Of a stretch of 6,741 nt of DNA, positions 1-6,643 are shown in pieces (positions within the stretch are counted from its first letter, which is position 1; every line of letters starts with the position of its first letter). Source of the stretch: an uncultured bacterium (GTDB taxonomy: Bacteria; Bdellovibrionota_C; UBA2361; CAKMMH01); the NCBI GenBank assembly GCA_927798255.1, contig CAKMMH010000095.1, forward strand, positions 1 to 6,741, given 5' to 3'. The notes under the pieces were generated by a model. It worked only from the letters and a program-made list of their open reading frames with translations, was not told the origin of the DNA and made no database searches. The position numbers and the translations under genes are program-made.

Positions 1-969
1 ATCTTTTGATATCAATTCAATTTTGCAACATTCATTTCCTATTGCTTTTTCATCTGATGAGCAACAAAATAGTAAATTTGCAGTTGCTCTTTCTTTAGGA
101 CAACAAAATCCTCCTATATTCACACAGTTGCTAGAACAGCATAAGCTTAAACTCTCACTTGCACAATAAGTGTCACCAACGCAACAATTATCACCACAAG
201 GCATTCCTTCTACACAAGGAGGTTGGGGAGTCGGTGTTAAATGTGATTCTGTAACCGCAATTCTAAATAAGCTATCATGATAAGATTTTAAAGCTATACC
301 TTCTGTCTCACTTGGTAATAAACTAAAAATTCCTCTTTTGTATATACCTGTTTCAACTTTTATTACTCCACCTTCTAATATCAACTGTCTTAAAGATGGA
401 GAAGAATCAGATTCATCTATCTCTTTTATCTCTAGATAACTTTGGGACTCATCGCTATTTAATGATTTACCTAAAGACTTAGTCGATAATAAACTATCTT
501 CATTAGTTTTAAATCCTGGTAAAAGAACAGCTATTTTTGCTAGACAAGGTGTTTGTTCTTTTAAATCAAAATATTTGTATGATACTTGCTCATTTGTTAT
601 AACATCCTCACTTAATGCAATGTTATATGCTGTAAGCCAAAATTTACATATTGGAGCACAGTCACTAGTCTTCTTATTACATAATTCATTTATGTCACTT
701 TGTTTAAAATTTTTAACTTCTTCGCAAGAGTTTATTACATCTTTAATACACTTATTTTTATTTTGAGCAATTTCATGAGGGGTAATATCTAAAACAAACA
801 CATTTGGTGAATTTTCAACTTTTTTAACAAGTGTTAAAGTTTGATTATCTAGTGAAACTTTCTGAAATCCTATAATTCCAAGTTCTATAAGAGAAATTGT
901 GATTAGAAAAAAAATAGATAATGCAAGAGCAAATTCGATGATTGTGCTACCATTAATTTTTTTTAGCAT
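1..969 (-). CDS. TadE/TadG-like prepilin-like protein with a Cys-doublet-rich C-terminal domain, 3' end cut by window edge
   Basis: On the minus strand, 323 codons stay open from the ATG at 969 to the window edge, so the C-terminus is missing. Residues 1-6 are short and basic (MLKKIN). G7 follows, then STIIEF with Glu at position +5 after the glycine, then a hydrophobic segment to about residue 35. This is the layout of TadE/TadF/TadG minor pilins (family knowledge), which a prepilin peptidase may cut after G7, leaving the protein anchored in the inner membrane and facing outward. Residues 36-240 are an extracytoplasmic body with six cysteines (74, 82, 97, 104, 108, 142). A Pro/Thr linker (about 244-251) leads to 14 cysteines in residues 252-315, including five CC doublets, consistent with a disulfide-bonded domain outside the cytoplasm. 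The start is supported by AGGA 8 nt upstream. The gene diverges from smc, and no other tad gene is visible. The fold is certain only for the N-terminal anchor; the role in pilus assembly or adhesion is inferred. Confidence 0.8.
   Translation of the reverse strand, partial: MLKKINGSTIIEFALALSIFFLITISLIELGIIGFQKVSLDNQTLTLVKKVENSPNVFVLDITPHEIAQNKNKCIKDVINSCEEVKNFKQSDINELCNKKTSDCAPICKFWLTAYNIALSEDVITNEQVSYKYFDLKEQTPCLAKIAVLLPGFKTNEDSLLSTKSLGKSLNSDESQSYLEIKEIDESDSSPSLRQLILEGGVIKVETGIYKRGIFSLLPSETEGIALKSYHDSLFRIAVTESHLTPTPQPPCVEGMPCGDNCCVGDTYCASESLSLCCSSNCVNIGGFCCPKERATANLLFCCSSDEKAIGNECCKIELISKD
25..216 (-). other. Cys-rich domain with five Cys-Cys doublets (granulin-like spacing)
   Basis: This covers residues 252-315 of the leftward protein. 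Cysteines fall at 252, 258, 262-263, 269, 277-278, 282, 289-290, 302-303 and 314-315. The spacing is C-x5-C-x3-CC-x5-C-x7-CC-x3-C-x6-CC-x11-CC-x10-CC. Repeated CC doublets separated by 6-12 residues recall granulin-type stacked disulfide ladders and the PCG-x2-CC-x5-C modules of secreted proteins, but the match is by spacing only and I do not claim homology. The domain may continue past the window edge. Confidence 0.6.
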
Positions 970-977
970 AGTTAAAA

Positions 978-981
978 TCCT
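978..981 (-). promoter_or_regulatory. Shine-Dalgarno site for the leftward prepilin-like gene
   Basis: On the minus strand AGGA lies 8 nt before the ATG at 969. This is good spacing and selects that start, which also places a short basic leader directly before the hydrophobic segment. Confidence 0.65.
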
Positions 982-1127
982 ATCAAGCTAGACATTATTA
1001 AAATGTTAAATGTTACTTTGAAACTAATATGAAAAACAAAAACTACCTTCTACAGATTTTACAATAAATCAGAGAAATTAAAAGAGTTGTTGTTATAAAA
1101 TGATTAAATTTTTAGGTTACACTAACA

Positions 1128-1156
1128 TTGAAGTTTAATAAGATTTTTAGTATATT
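1128..1156 (+). promoter_or_regulatory. Predicted sigma-70-type promoter of smc-ftsY
   Basis: TTGAAG (1128-1133) and TATATT (1151-1156) are separated by exactly 17 nt and match the -35 and -10 consensus at 4 of 6 and 5 of 6 positions. Transcription would begin near 1163, giving a 5' leader of about 43 nt before the smc ATG. The region is very AT-rich, so chance -10 matches are common; the correct spacing and a -35 partner raise confidence. No operator or riboswitch structure is evident in the 236 nt between the two divergent genes. Confidence 0.5.
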
Positions 1157-1188
1157 ATGGAACATTATTGATTATATCAATTAAACAT

Positions 1189-1193
1189 AAGGA
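1189..1193 (+). promoter_or_regulatory. Shine-Dalgarno site of smc (long spacing)
   Basis: AAGGA ends 12 nt before the ATG at 1206, longer than the usual 5-9 nt. The start is nevertheless well supported, because the protein then begins MRVSRIEIFGFKSF, which aligns with the first residues of bacterial Smc proteins. Confidence 0.55.
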
Positions 1194-1205
1194 ATTAAAG
1201 TTATT

Positions 1206-4200
1206 ATGCGAGTATCAAGAATTGAAATTTTTGGATTCAAGTCCTTTATGGATAGGACTGTCTTATCGTTAGGAGGGGGGTTAACTGGTGTTGTTGGACC
1301 GAATGGCTGTGGAAAATCAAATATCGTAGATGCTGTAAGATGGGTGCTTGGAGAAACTCGCGCAAAAAGTTTAAGAGGTGCAAATTTTGAAGATGTTATA
1401 TTTAACGGTACAGATAAACTTCGTCCTTTAGGGCTTGCTGAAGTTACTCTTACCGTGAAAGCAAAATCTGAAAGTTTTTTTGATGAAATGCTTCCAAGTT
1501 TATTAAATGACGAAGTTGCAGAATCACTTGCAAATATTGATGAAGCACAAAAAGAATTAGACAAGGTAATGCCTCTAGAAAAAGAAGTTAATTTAAAAAA
1601 TGAGGCTTTAAAAGATGAAGTAAATGATAATAGCACTCCAAGATTAAGCGTTGTAGTAGATAACACAAAACCAAAAGATGAAGTAAAAAAAGAAGAACAA
1701 AAAGAAAATGAAGAAACAGTTAAAATCGTTCAAGATTTAGATACAGAACTTGAAGATGTTATGAAAGAGGCAGGAGCTCATGTAAGTCCTGATTTAAATA
1801 ATAACGTTGAAAATAATAATGTTACTAATGTGTCTTTAGAAGAAAATCAAAAAGATTGTGAAAACGCCAATGAAAATAATGGTGAAAAAGAGAGTTTAAA
1901 AGAAAACGCAAAAGATAACTCTATGGCACTTCTTTCAAGATTTTCTTGGCTTAAAGCTACAAGAGAAGTACAAGTTACAAGAAGACTTTATAGAAGTGGT
2001 GAGTCTGAATATTTTATAAATAGAGTGCCTTGTAGATTAAAAGATTTAAAAGAACTATTTAGAGCTATAGGAATTGGAGCTAGAGCTTATACAATTGTTG
2101 CTCAAAATGAGGTGACAAGAATCATTACTGCCAAGCCAGAAGAAAGAAGGCAAATGCTTGAAGAGGCAGCAGGTGTGCTTGGCTTTAGAGATAAAATAGT
2201 ATCTGCAAATAAAAAGTTAGAAGAAACTTTAGTAAATGTCTCAAGATTAGATGATATAATTAAAGAAGTTTCAAGAAATGTAAATAGCTTAAAGCGTCAA
2301 TCTCAGCGTGCAATTGATAGACAGGGACTTGAAGATAGGTTAAAAGAAGTTGACTTCATTTTATACAAAGATTCTTATGCAAATAATTGTAAAATTAAAG
2401 CTCAGCTTGATTCTCAAAAAGCAGGATTAAAGGAAGAAGAGGTAGTTTCAAAAAATGGCGTGGATGTTGTAAAAATTGAAGAAGAAGCATTAAGACTAAG
2501 CATGCTTGAGCTTGATAGCGAGGGAGAGCAATACAGAATAAAAATAGATTCTATTAAAGAAGAATTAAATAGGAGAGAAAGAAAACTAATAGAGCTTCGT
2601 TCAAAATTAAAAGAAAGATATGTTAGGAAAGAGTCTTTAGAGCTTGAAAATAAAAGACTTAATGAACGAAAAGAAATGCTTTCGAAAAGAAGATTAGATG
2701 CTTCTAATGATTTTGAAGTATTAGAAGACGAACAAAATAAATTAAAGGCTGAGCTTCAAAGCATCGAATCAATAGGGGATAATGATTTAAAAGCAGCATC
2801 TTTACTTGTTGAAGAAACAAGGACAAAACTTCGTGAAAAAGAAAGAGAGTTAAAAAAGGTTAATGATTCATATATTTCAATAAAAGCTCGCCTTGAATCA
2901 ATTGAAGAGCAATTGATTGCGGCTTCTCCTGTTTCGCAATTAAAAAAGACCCTTGGAAATCATGGTGCTTCAAATGAATTCTTAAATCAAGCTAGAAATA
3001 CAAAATTATTTTTAGATGGAATTTCAATTCCTTCAAGATACGCTAAAGCACTTCAAGCAGTACTAGGCGAAAAAACTGAATTTTTGGTATCAAAAGAGCC
3101 ACAAAAATTAATTTCATCTTTTAGAAAGATGTCTGCTAACTCAAATAAAAAGGGGTTAGGTATAGGAATTTTTAAAGAAACTGGTATTAGTGAAGATATA
3201 GCATCTAATATTATAAGGAAAGAAAATATACCATTTCCTTTAATTTTAGATTTAATGCAGATTTCTTATGAAGTTTCAAAATCAGCATGCAATATTTTAA
3301 AAAATGTATATGTTGTAGATACAATAGAAGAAGGATTAGCGTTTTTTGAAAATAATAATAGTAATAATTTTGATGATGTAATATTTGTAACATTAGATGG
3401 TGAATTAATAACATCTTATAGTTTTTATTCTTTAAAACACGAAGGCGGACTTGTCCAGTTAAAATCAAAAAAAGAAGAATATCAAAGAGAATTTGATGTG
3501 CTTTCAATCGAGCTTGCAAGATTAACACAAGAAAAAAATGTGTTATTTGAAGATGCTAAAAAGGCAGAGTTCGGCTATAAACAAGCTCTTGATGAAGTAA
3601 GGAAAAGGCAAGGGCAAATTAGAGAAATAAGTAATAAGCTTGCAAACGCTAAAGGGCGTTACGAATCACATAAAAGATTAGTTTCTCAGCTTGATTATGA
3701 TTTAGAAAAATTAAATTCTCAATTCACAGATATCCAAAAAAGAGGTGAAGCGTTATTTTTAGAAATAGATGATATAACTAAAGAGTTACAAGAATCTGAA
3801 AATAGTGATGAAAAAGAGTTACGAGATGAGCTAGTTTCTTTAGATAATAAGTATAAAGAATTAAATGTAGCAAGAAATGAAAAAAGAAAAGAGCTTTCAG
3901 ATTTTAATTCAAGACTTGATGAGGCAAGAAAGCGTTATGATAATGCAATGAGAGCAAGTAATAAGCTAGAGCTTGATCTTCAAAGAGTAACAATTGAGCT
4001 TGAAAATATTAAAAAGAATGTTATCGAGAAATATTCAAGAGAAGAGTTTGAAGAAAATATTTTATCAAATGAAAATTACGTAGCATTGGAACAAGAAGAG
4101 AGGTTTAATTTACGTTCAGAGCTTGAAAAAATTAAAAATAGGATTTTAAGAGAAGGGCCTATCGATCCAACTGCGACTGAAAAATATCAAGAGGAAAAGA

Positions 4201-4766
4201 AGAGACTTGAAGATCTTGAGAGTCAAAAAGTAGACCTTGAGAAGGCGGTTGCTATTTTAAAGAAAACAATCGATAGATTAGTTGAAACTTCACAAGTAAG
4301 ATTTATAAATGTATTTATGAAAGTAAGAGAGCATTTTTCTATGCTTGCTCCAAGACTTTTTGGTGGAGGGTCGGCAGATATTGAGCTTAGCGATCCAAAT
4401 AAACCATTAGAGTCAGGTGTTGATATTATTGCAAGGCCTCCAGGAAAGAAGTTAAAGAGCTTAGAGCTTCTTTCAGGTGGAGAAAAGACGCTTTGCGCAA
4501 TAGCGTTAATCTTAGCTACATTCTTAGAACGTCCTAGCCCGCTATGTATTTTAGATGAGGTTGACGCACCTTTAGATGAAGCTAACTTAATGAGATTCTT
4601 AACTCTTATTAAGGAATTAAGCGAAAAGACTCAAGTTATAATGATTACTCATAACAAGCAATCAATGATTGCAAGTAAAGAACTTGTAGGAGTAACAATG
4701 CAAGAGCCAGGAGCAACGAAACTTCTAAGCGTATCACTTGAAGAAGCTATAAAAGAGGCTGTATAA
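1206..4766 (+). CDS. smc: Chromosome segregation/condensation ATPase Smc with a large head insertion
   Basis: Smc is the core of bacterial condensin. It dimerises at the hinge, joins two ATPase heads with ScpA/ScpB (not seen here), and compacts and separates replicated chromosomes. The protein has 1186 residues. The N-terminal head carries Walker A GPNGCGKSN (31-39), VRWVLGE, LRGANFEDVIFNGT and AEVTLTV (78-84). After an insertion (about 85-240) it resumes with EVQVTRRLYRSGESEY (254-269) and a Q-loop region AQNEVTRII (299-307) followed by EEAAG. Coiled coil runs from about 330 to 570. The hinge covers about 580-755 and ends VTLDGELIT then SFY and GGLVQLK, the proteobacterial form. The second coil covers about 756-1030. 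The C-terminal head has ARPPGKK (1076-1082), signature LSGGEKT (1089-1095), Walker B and D-loop CILDEVDAPLDEAN (1114-1127) and the switch histidine in MITHNKQSM (1146-1154). All catalytic elements are present, so it should be active. Family length is usually about 1150-1200; here part of that length is the insertion. Confidence 0.97.
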   Translation: MRVSRIEIFGFKSFMDRTVLSLGGGLTGVVGPNGCGKSNIVDAVRWVLGETRAKSLRGANFEDVIFNGTDKLRPLGLAEVTLTVKAKSESFFDEMLPSLLNDEVAESLANIDEAQKELDKVMPLEKEVNLKNEALKDEVNDNSTPRLSVVVDNTKPKDEVKKEEQKENEETVKIVQDLDTELEDVMKEAGAHVSPDLNNNVENNNVTNVSLEENQKDCENANENNGEKESLKENAKDNSMALLSRFSWLKATREVQVTRRLYRSGESEYFINRVPCRLKDLKELFRAIGIGARAYTIVAQNEVTRIITAKPEERRQMLEEAAGVLGFRDKIVSANKKLEETLVNVSRLDDIIKEVSRNVNSLKRQSQRAIDRQGLEDRLKEVDFILYKDSYANNCKIKAQLDSQKAGLKEEEVVSKNGVDVVKIEEEALRLSMLELDSEGEQYRIKIDSIKEELNRRERKLIELRSKLKERYVRKESLELENKRLNERKEMLSKRRLDASNDFEVLEDEQNKLKAELQSIESIGDNDLKAASLLVEETRTKLREKERELKKVNDSYISIKARLESIEEQLIAASPVSQLKKTLGNHGASNEFLNQARNTKLFLDGISIPSRYAKALQAVLGEKTEFLVSKEPQKLISSFRKMSANSNKKGLGIGIFKETGISEDIASNIIRKENIPFPLILDLMQISYEVSKSACNILKNVYVVDTIEEGLAFFENNNSNNFDDVIFVTLDGELITSYSFYSLKHEGGLVQLKSKKEEYQREFDVLSIELARLTQEKNVLFEDAKKAEFGYKQALDEVRKRQGQIREISNKLANAKGRYESHKRLVSQLDYDLEKLNSQFTDIQKRGEALFLEIDDITKELQESENSDEKELRDELVSLDNKYKELNVARNEKRKELSDFNSRLDEARKRYDNAMRASNKLELDLQRVTIELENIKKNVIEKYSREEFEENILSNENYVALEQEERFNLRSELEKIKNRILREGPIDPTATEKYQEEKKRLEDLESQKVDLEKAVAILKKTIDRLVETSQVRFINVFMKVREHFSMLAPRLFGGGSADIELSDPNKPLESGVDIIARPPGKKLKSLELLSGGEKTLCAIALILATFLERPSPLCILDEVDAPLDEANLMRFLTLIKELSEKTQVIMITHNKQSMIASKELVGVTMQEPGATKLLSVSLEEAIKEAV
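1458..1925 (+). other. Acidic low-complexity insertion in the Smc N-terminal head
   Basis: Smc proteins such as that of B. subtilis have about 12 residues between AEVTLTL and EVxVTRR, a surface hairpin of the head. Here residues 85-253 fill that gap, an excess of about 155. Residues 85-240 are dominated by Glu, Asp, Lys and Asn, with asparagine clusters near 198-205 and two KDEV copies (136-139 and 157-160). They contain little that looks like a folded core, so a disordered loop is likely. The reading frame is intact through the segment and both flanks are well conserved, so it is an in-frame insertion and not an assembly break. Confidence 0.85.
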
Positions 4767-4770
4767 AAAT

Positions 4771-5895
4771 ATGCTATCACATAATTTAAATTCGTTTTTC
4801 GAAAAAGTTTTGCCTTATATTGATAATAGTGAAAATCTAATAGAAATAGTTTGTGCTATAATTATTATTTTTGCTATGATTTTTGTATCAAAGCATAAAG
4901 GGGCATGTAATTGCAAAAATAAAAGTTGTGATGTTAAAGCTAGTTTATATGGAAGGCTTCGAAAGAGCCGAGAAGGCTTTCTTTCAAAAATTAATGATAT
5001 ATTTTCAGGTAATTCTGATAGAGAGTCTATTTTAAATGACTTAGAAGAGCTTTTAATTTCCTCAGATGTTGGCGCTGAAACCTCCATGTTTCTTTGCAAT
5101 GAGTTAAAAGATGAATTTAAAACAATTAATAATGAAAATAAACAAGAAGTCATTGGCTCATTAAAAAATAAAATTATAGATATTCTTGGTGATGATGAAG
5201 AAATTAAATTTTCATCTGACACGAAAGTCATAATGGTAGTTGGAGTAAATGGCGTAGGGAAAACGACAACTATTGCAAAACTTGCTGATAAATGGATAAA
5301 ACAAGGGAAAAAAGTATTACTTGTGGCGGGGGATACTTTTAGAGCAGCAGCTTCAGAACAACTTGCTTTTTGGGCTCAAAAAGTTGGCGCAGATATTGTT
5401 AAAGGAAAAGAAGGAGACAAACCATCAACTGTTGTTTTTGATGCGATGAAGAAAGTTAAAGAACAAGCCTTTGATGTTGTTATTATAGATACCGCAGGAA
5501 GACTTCATAATAAATCAAATTTAATGCAAGAATTGTCAGGTATTCAAAATGCAGTAACAAAAAATATCAATAGAGACATAGATGAGGTAATTTTAGTAGT
5601 AGATGGCACAAGTGGTCAAAATGCTCTAATGCAAGCAAAAGAATTTAATAATGTAGTAACGCTTACAGGTCTTATTATTACAAAGCTTGATGGTACGCCA
5701 AAAGGGGGAATTTTAATTGCTATTAAGAGAGAGCTTAGAACTCCTGTTTATTATATTGGTATTGGTGAAGGGAGTGAGGATTTAATCAATTTTAATGCAA
5801 AAGATTTTGCAAGTGCATTATTAGATGCTACTAGACCTACAGAAAGAGAAGGTATAAATAGTAAAAAGCGAAAGTCGTTTGAAAATGTAATGTGA
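4771..5895 (+). CDS. ftsY: Signal recognition particle receptor FtsY, membrane-anchored
   Basis: FtsY is the SRP receptor GTPase. It binds Ffh on ribosomes making membrane proteins, delivers them to the SecYEG translocon, and both GTPases are then reset by mutual hydrolysis. The protein has 374 residues. A hydrophobic segment at about 24-40 serves as an N-terminal anchor. A basic stretch with three cysteines (46, 48, 53) follows in place of the long acidic A domain of E. coli FtsY. The helical N domain covers about 60-145. The G domain has G1 GVNGVGKTTT (158-167), DTFRAAA (188-194), G3 DTAGR (240-244), VVDGTSGQNA (276-285), G4 TKLDG (304-308), KGG (311-313) and the closing GIGE (330-333), where most family members have GVGE. 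It starts 4 nt after the smc stop. The nearest Shine-Dalgarno-like stretch, AGAGG at 4754-4758, lies 12 nt upstream inside smc, so translation is probably coupled to smc. No terminator separates them. Confidence 0.96.
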   Translation: MLSHNLNSFFEKVLPYIDNSENLIEIVCAIIIIFAMIFVSKHKGACNCKNKSCDVKASLYGRLRKSREGFLSKINDIFSGNSDRESILNDLEELLISSDVGAETSMFLCNELKDEFKTINNENKQEVIGSLKNKIIDILGDDEEIKFSSDTKVIMVVGVNGVGKTTTIAKLADKWIKQGKKVLLVAGDTFRAAASEQLAFWAQKVGADIVKGKEGDKPSTVVFDAMKKVKEQAFDVVIIDTAGRLHNKSNLMQELSGIQNAVTKNINRDIDEVILVVDGTSGQNALMQAKEFNNVVTLTGLIITKLDGTPKGGILIAIKRELRTPVYYIGIGEGSEDLINFNAKDFASALLDATRPTEREGINSKKRKSFENVM

Positions 5896-5896
5896 T

Positions 5897-6046
5897 ACAT
5901 TTTATTATATAATTATAATTATTTTAGCTCTTATGTTTTTTAATCAGAGTTATGTCTTAGAAAGTGATTCTTGTAATATAGCAAATATCTATGATGATTT
6001 AGGTGCCACATTTTACCTTACGACTCACAAAAATTTTATAATATGA
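5897..6046 (+). other. Fragment 1 of the decayed gene: signal-peptide-like N-terminal part
   Basis: The frame is open from just after a stop at 5888-5890 to TGA at 6044-6046. It encodes FYY, five isoleucines, LALMFF, then NQSYVLESDSC and a polar segment ending THKNFII. The only ATG (5933) lies inside the hydrophobic stretch, so it is an unlikely true start. An original GTG at 5892, overlapping the ftsY stop, would connect if the T4 run at 5900-5903 had one more T. No lipobox cysteine is seen. Confidence 0.45.
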
Positions 6047-6390
6047 TGTTAAGTTGTAAAAATTCATCTAGTAGCACAAAGGATGTAAAGTTAAATTTTG
6101 TTACAAATGATAGTATTACTCCTTATACAATTTCAATAAAGAAATATTCGTATATAAATAAATACATAAGAGATATATTAAAAGAGCTTAATATTTCTAA
6201 AAATCAAGGGCTATTAAGCATTGAAAGAGATGAGAATATTAACTGTTACTATAAAGGAATAGGAGTAGGTACTGAATTTTATGAAGATGATATTAAGAGT
6301 GCAGAAAGTTTTATTATAGATAATGTAAACTTGTTTGACTTACAAAAGATGGTTCATCATTACCTTATTATTTATAATTTAGGTTTATAA
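6043..6390 (+). CDS. Hypothetical 115-aa ORF, probably the central fragment of the decayed gene
   Basis: This ORF encodes 115 residues from ATG at 6043. Its start overlaps the stop of the upstream fragment as ATGA, which could be read as translational coupling. There is no signal peptide, no membrane segment and no family I recognise. The content is a polar, Ser/Thr-rich start (CKNSSSSTKDV), a mixed lysine-rich middle, and a segment FYEDDIKSAESFIIDNV before a hydrophobic end. The TAA at 6388 is followed in the same frame by 22 more sensible codons, and the hydrophobic leader lies in the preceding fragment. Both facts favour a piece of a larger broken gene over a free-standing protein. No convincing Shine-Dalgarno precedes the ATG. 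Confidence 0.4.
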   Translation: MMLSCKNSSSSTKDVKLNFVTNDSITPYTISIKKYSYINKYIRDILKELNISKNQGLLSIERDENINCYYKGIGVGTEFYEDDIKSAESFIIDNVNLFDLQKMVHHYLIIYNLGL

Positions 6391-6424
6391 GATGAAGAGT
6401 TTCAAGTTGAAAGTTATTTAGATA

Positions 6425-6643
6425 ATGGAACGCTTGAAATTAGTAAAAGTGTGCAATGAAAAAAATGAGTGTTTTCCAGATGAGTCAAAAGATGACACTG
6501 TAGAGGGGATGTTTAAGCTTGCAAAGATTATTGAAGCTTACTACGGAATAGAAAATGAGGATAGTAAAAATAAAGAAAATAATGAAATTAAGCAAAATAT
6601 GATGTCGGTAAAGATTTTCAAAGTGATAAGAAATATTTTTTAG
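6425..6643 (+). other. Fragment 3 of the decayed gene: C-terminal part (72-aa ORF)
   Basis: The ORF reads 72 residues from ATG at 6425, but the protein-like part begins near VCNEKNECFPDE (from about 6449). Residues before that are probably out-of-frame reading of the central fragment. It continues with VEGMFKLAKIIEAYYGIENED, which looks helical, then a Lys/Glu/Asn-rich tail. No Shine-Dalgarno is seen. I treat it as the end of the broken gene and not as an independent gene. Confidence 0.35.

Larger units (their letters stand above)
5892..6643 (+). pseudogene. Decayed gene for a small exported protein of unknown family
   Basis: Three open stretches join into one plausible protein of about 250 codons. 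The first gives a hydrophobic signal-peptide-like stretch and then SDSCNIANIYDDLGATFYL. The second begins near 6043 in another frame. It meets TAA at 6388-6390 but remains open and protein-like beyond it (DEEFQVESYLDNGTLEISK) to TGA at 6457. The third, in the first frame again, gives CNEKNECFPDE and a charged tail ending at 6643. One extra base in the A5 run at 6029-6033 and one fewer in the A4 run at 6445-6448 would reconnect the frames; changing TAA to a sense codon would complete it. The scattered cysteines and signal-like start suggest export. It lies directly behind ftsY without a terminator, so it was probably the third gene of the operon. I recognise no family. Alternatives are homopolymer sequencing errors, or separate small genes, which the ATGA junction at 6043 would allow. 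Confidence 0.55.

Noticed and set aside
575..766. 63-codon plus-strand ORF
   Set aside because: It lies wholly antisense to the leftward prepilin-like gene, has no Shine-Dalgarno, and its protein shows no coherent features.
1002..1015. Tandem AATGTTA repeat upstream of the leftward gene
   Set aside because: Two copies of a 7-mer in AT-rich DNA are expected by chance; there is no further copy suggesting an operator.
1029..1067. 12-residue plus-strand ORF in the divergent intergenic region
   Set aside because: It is too short, with no Shine-Dalgarno and no downstream attenuator-like hairpin; expected by chance in AT-rich sequence.
1181..1666. 161-codon minus-strand ORF over the start of smc
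   Set aside because: It is a shadow of the smc coding frame, which is confirmed by conserved ATPase motifs.
3408..3461. Loss of the glycine-rich motif at the end of the Smc hinge
   Set aside because: It looked like a defect compared with B. subtilis Smc, but proteobacterial Smc proteins commonly have a Ser/Phe/Tyr stretch here, as this one does.
3211..3528. 105-codon minus-strand ORF in the smc hinge region
   Set aside because: It is an antisense shadow; its Leu/Tyr-rich composition reflects the AAT/GAA-rich opposite strand.
4815..5231. 138-codon minus-strand ORF within ftsY
   Set aside because: It is antisense to the well-supported ftsY N-terminal half.
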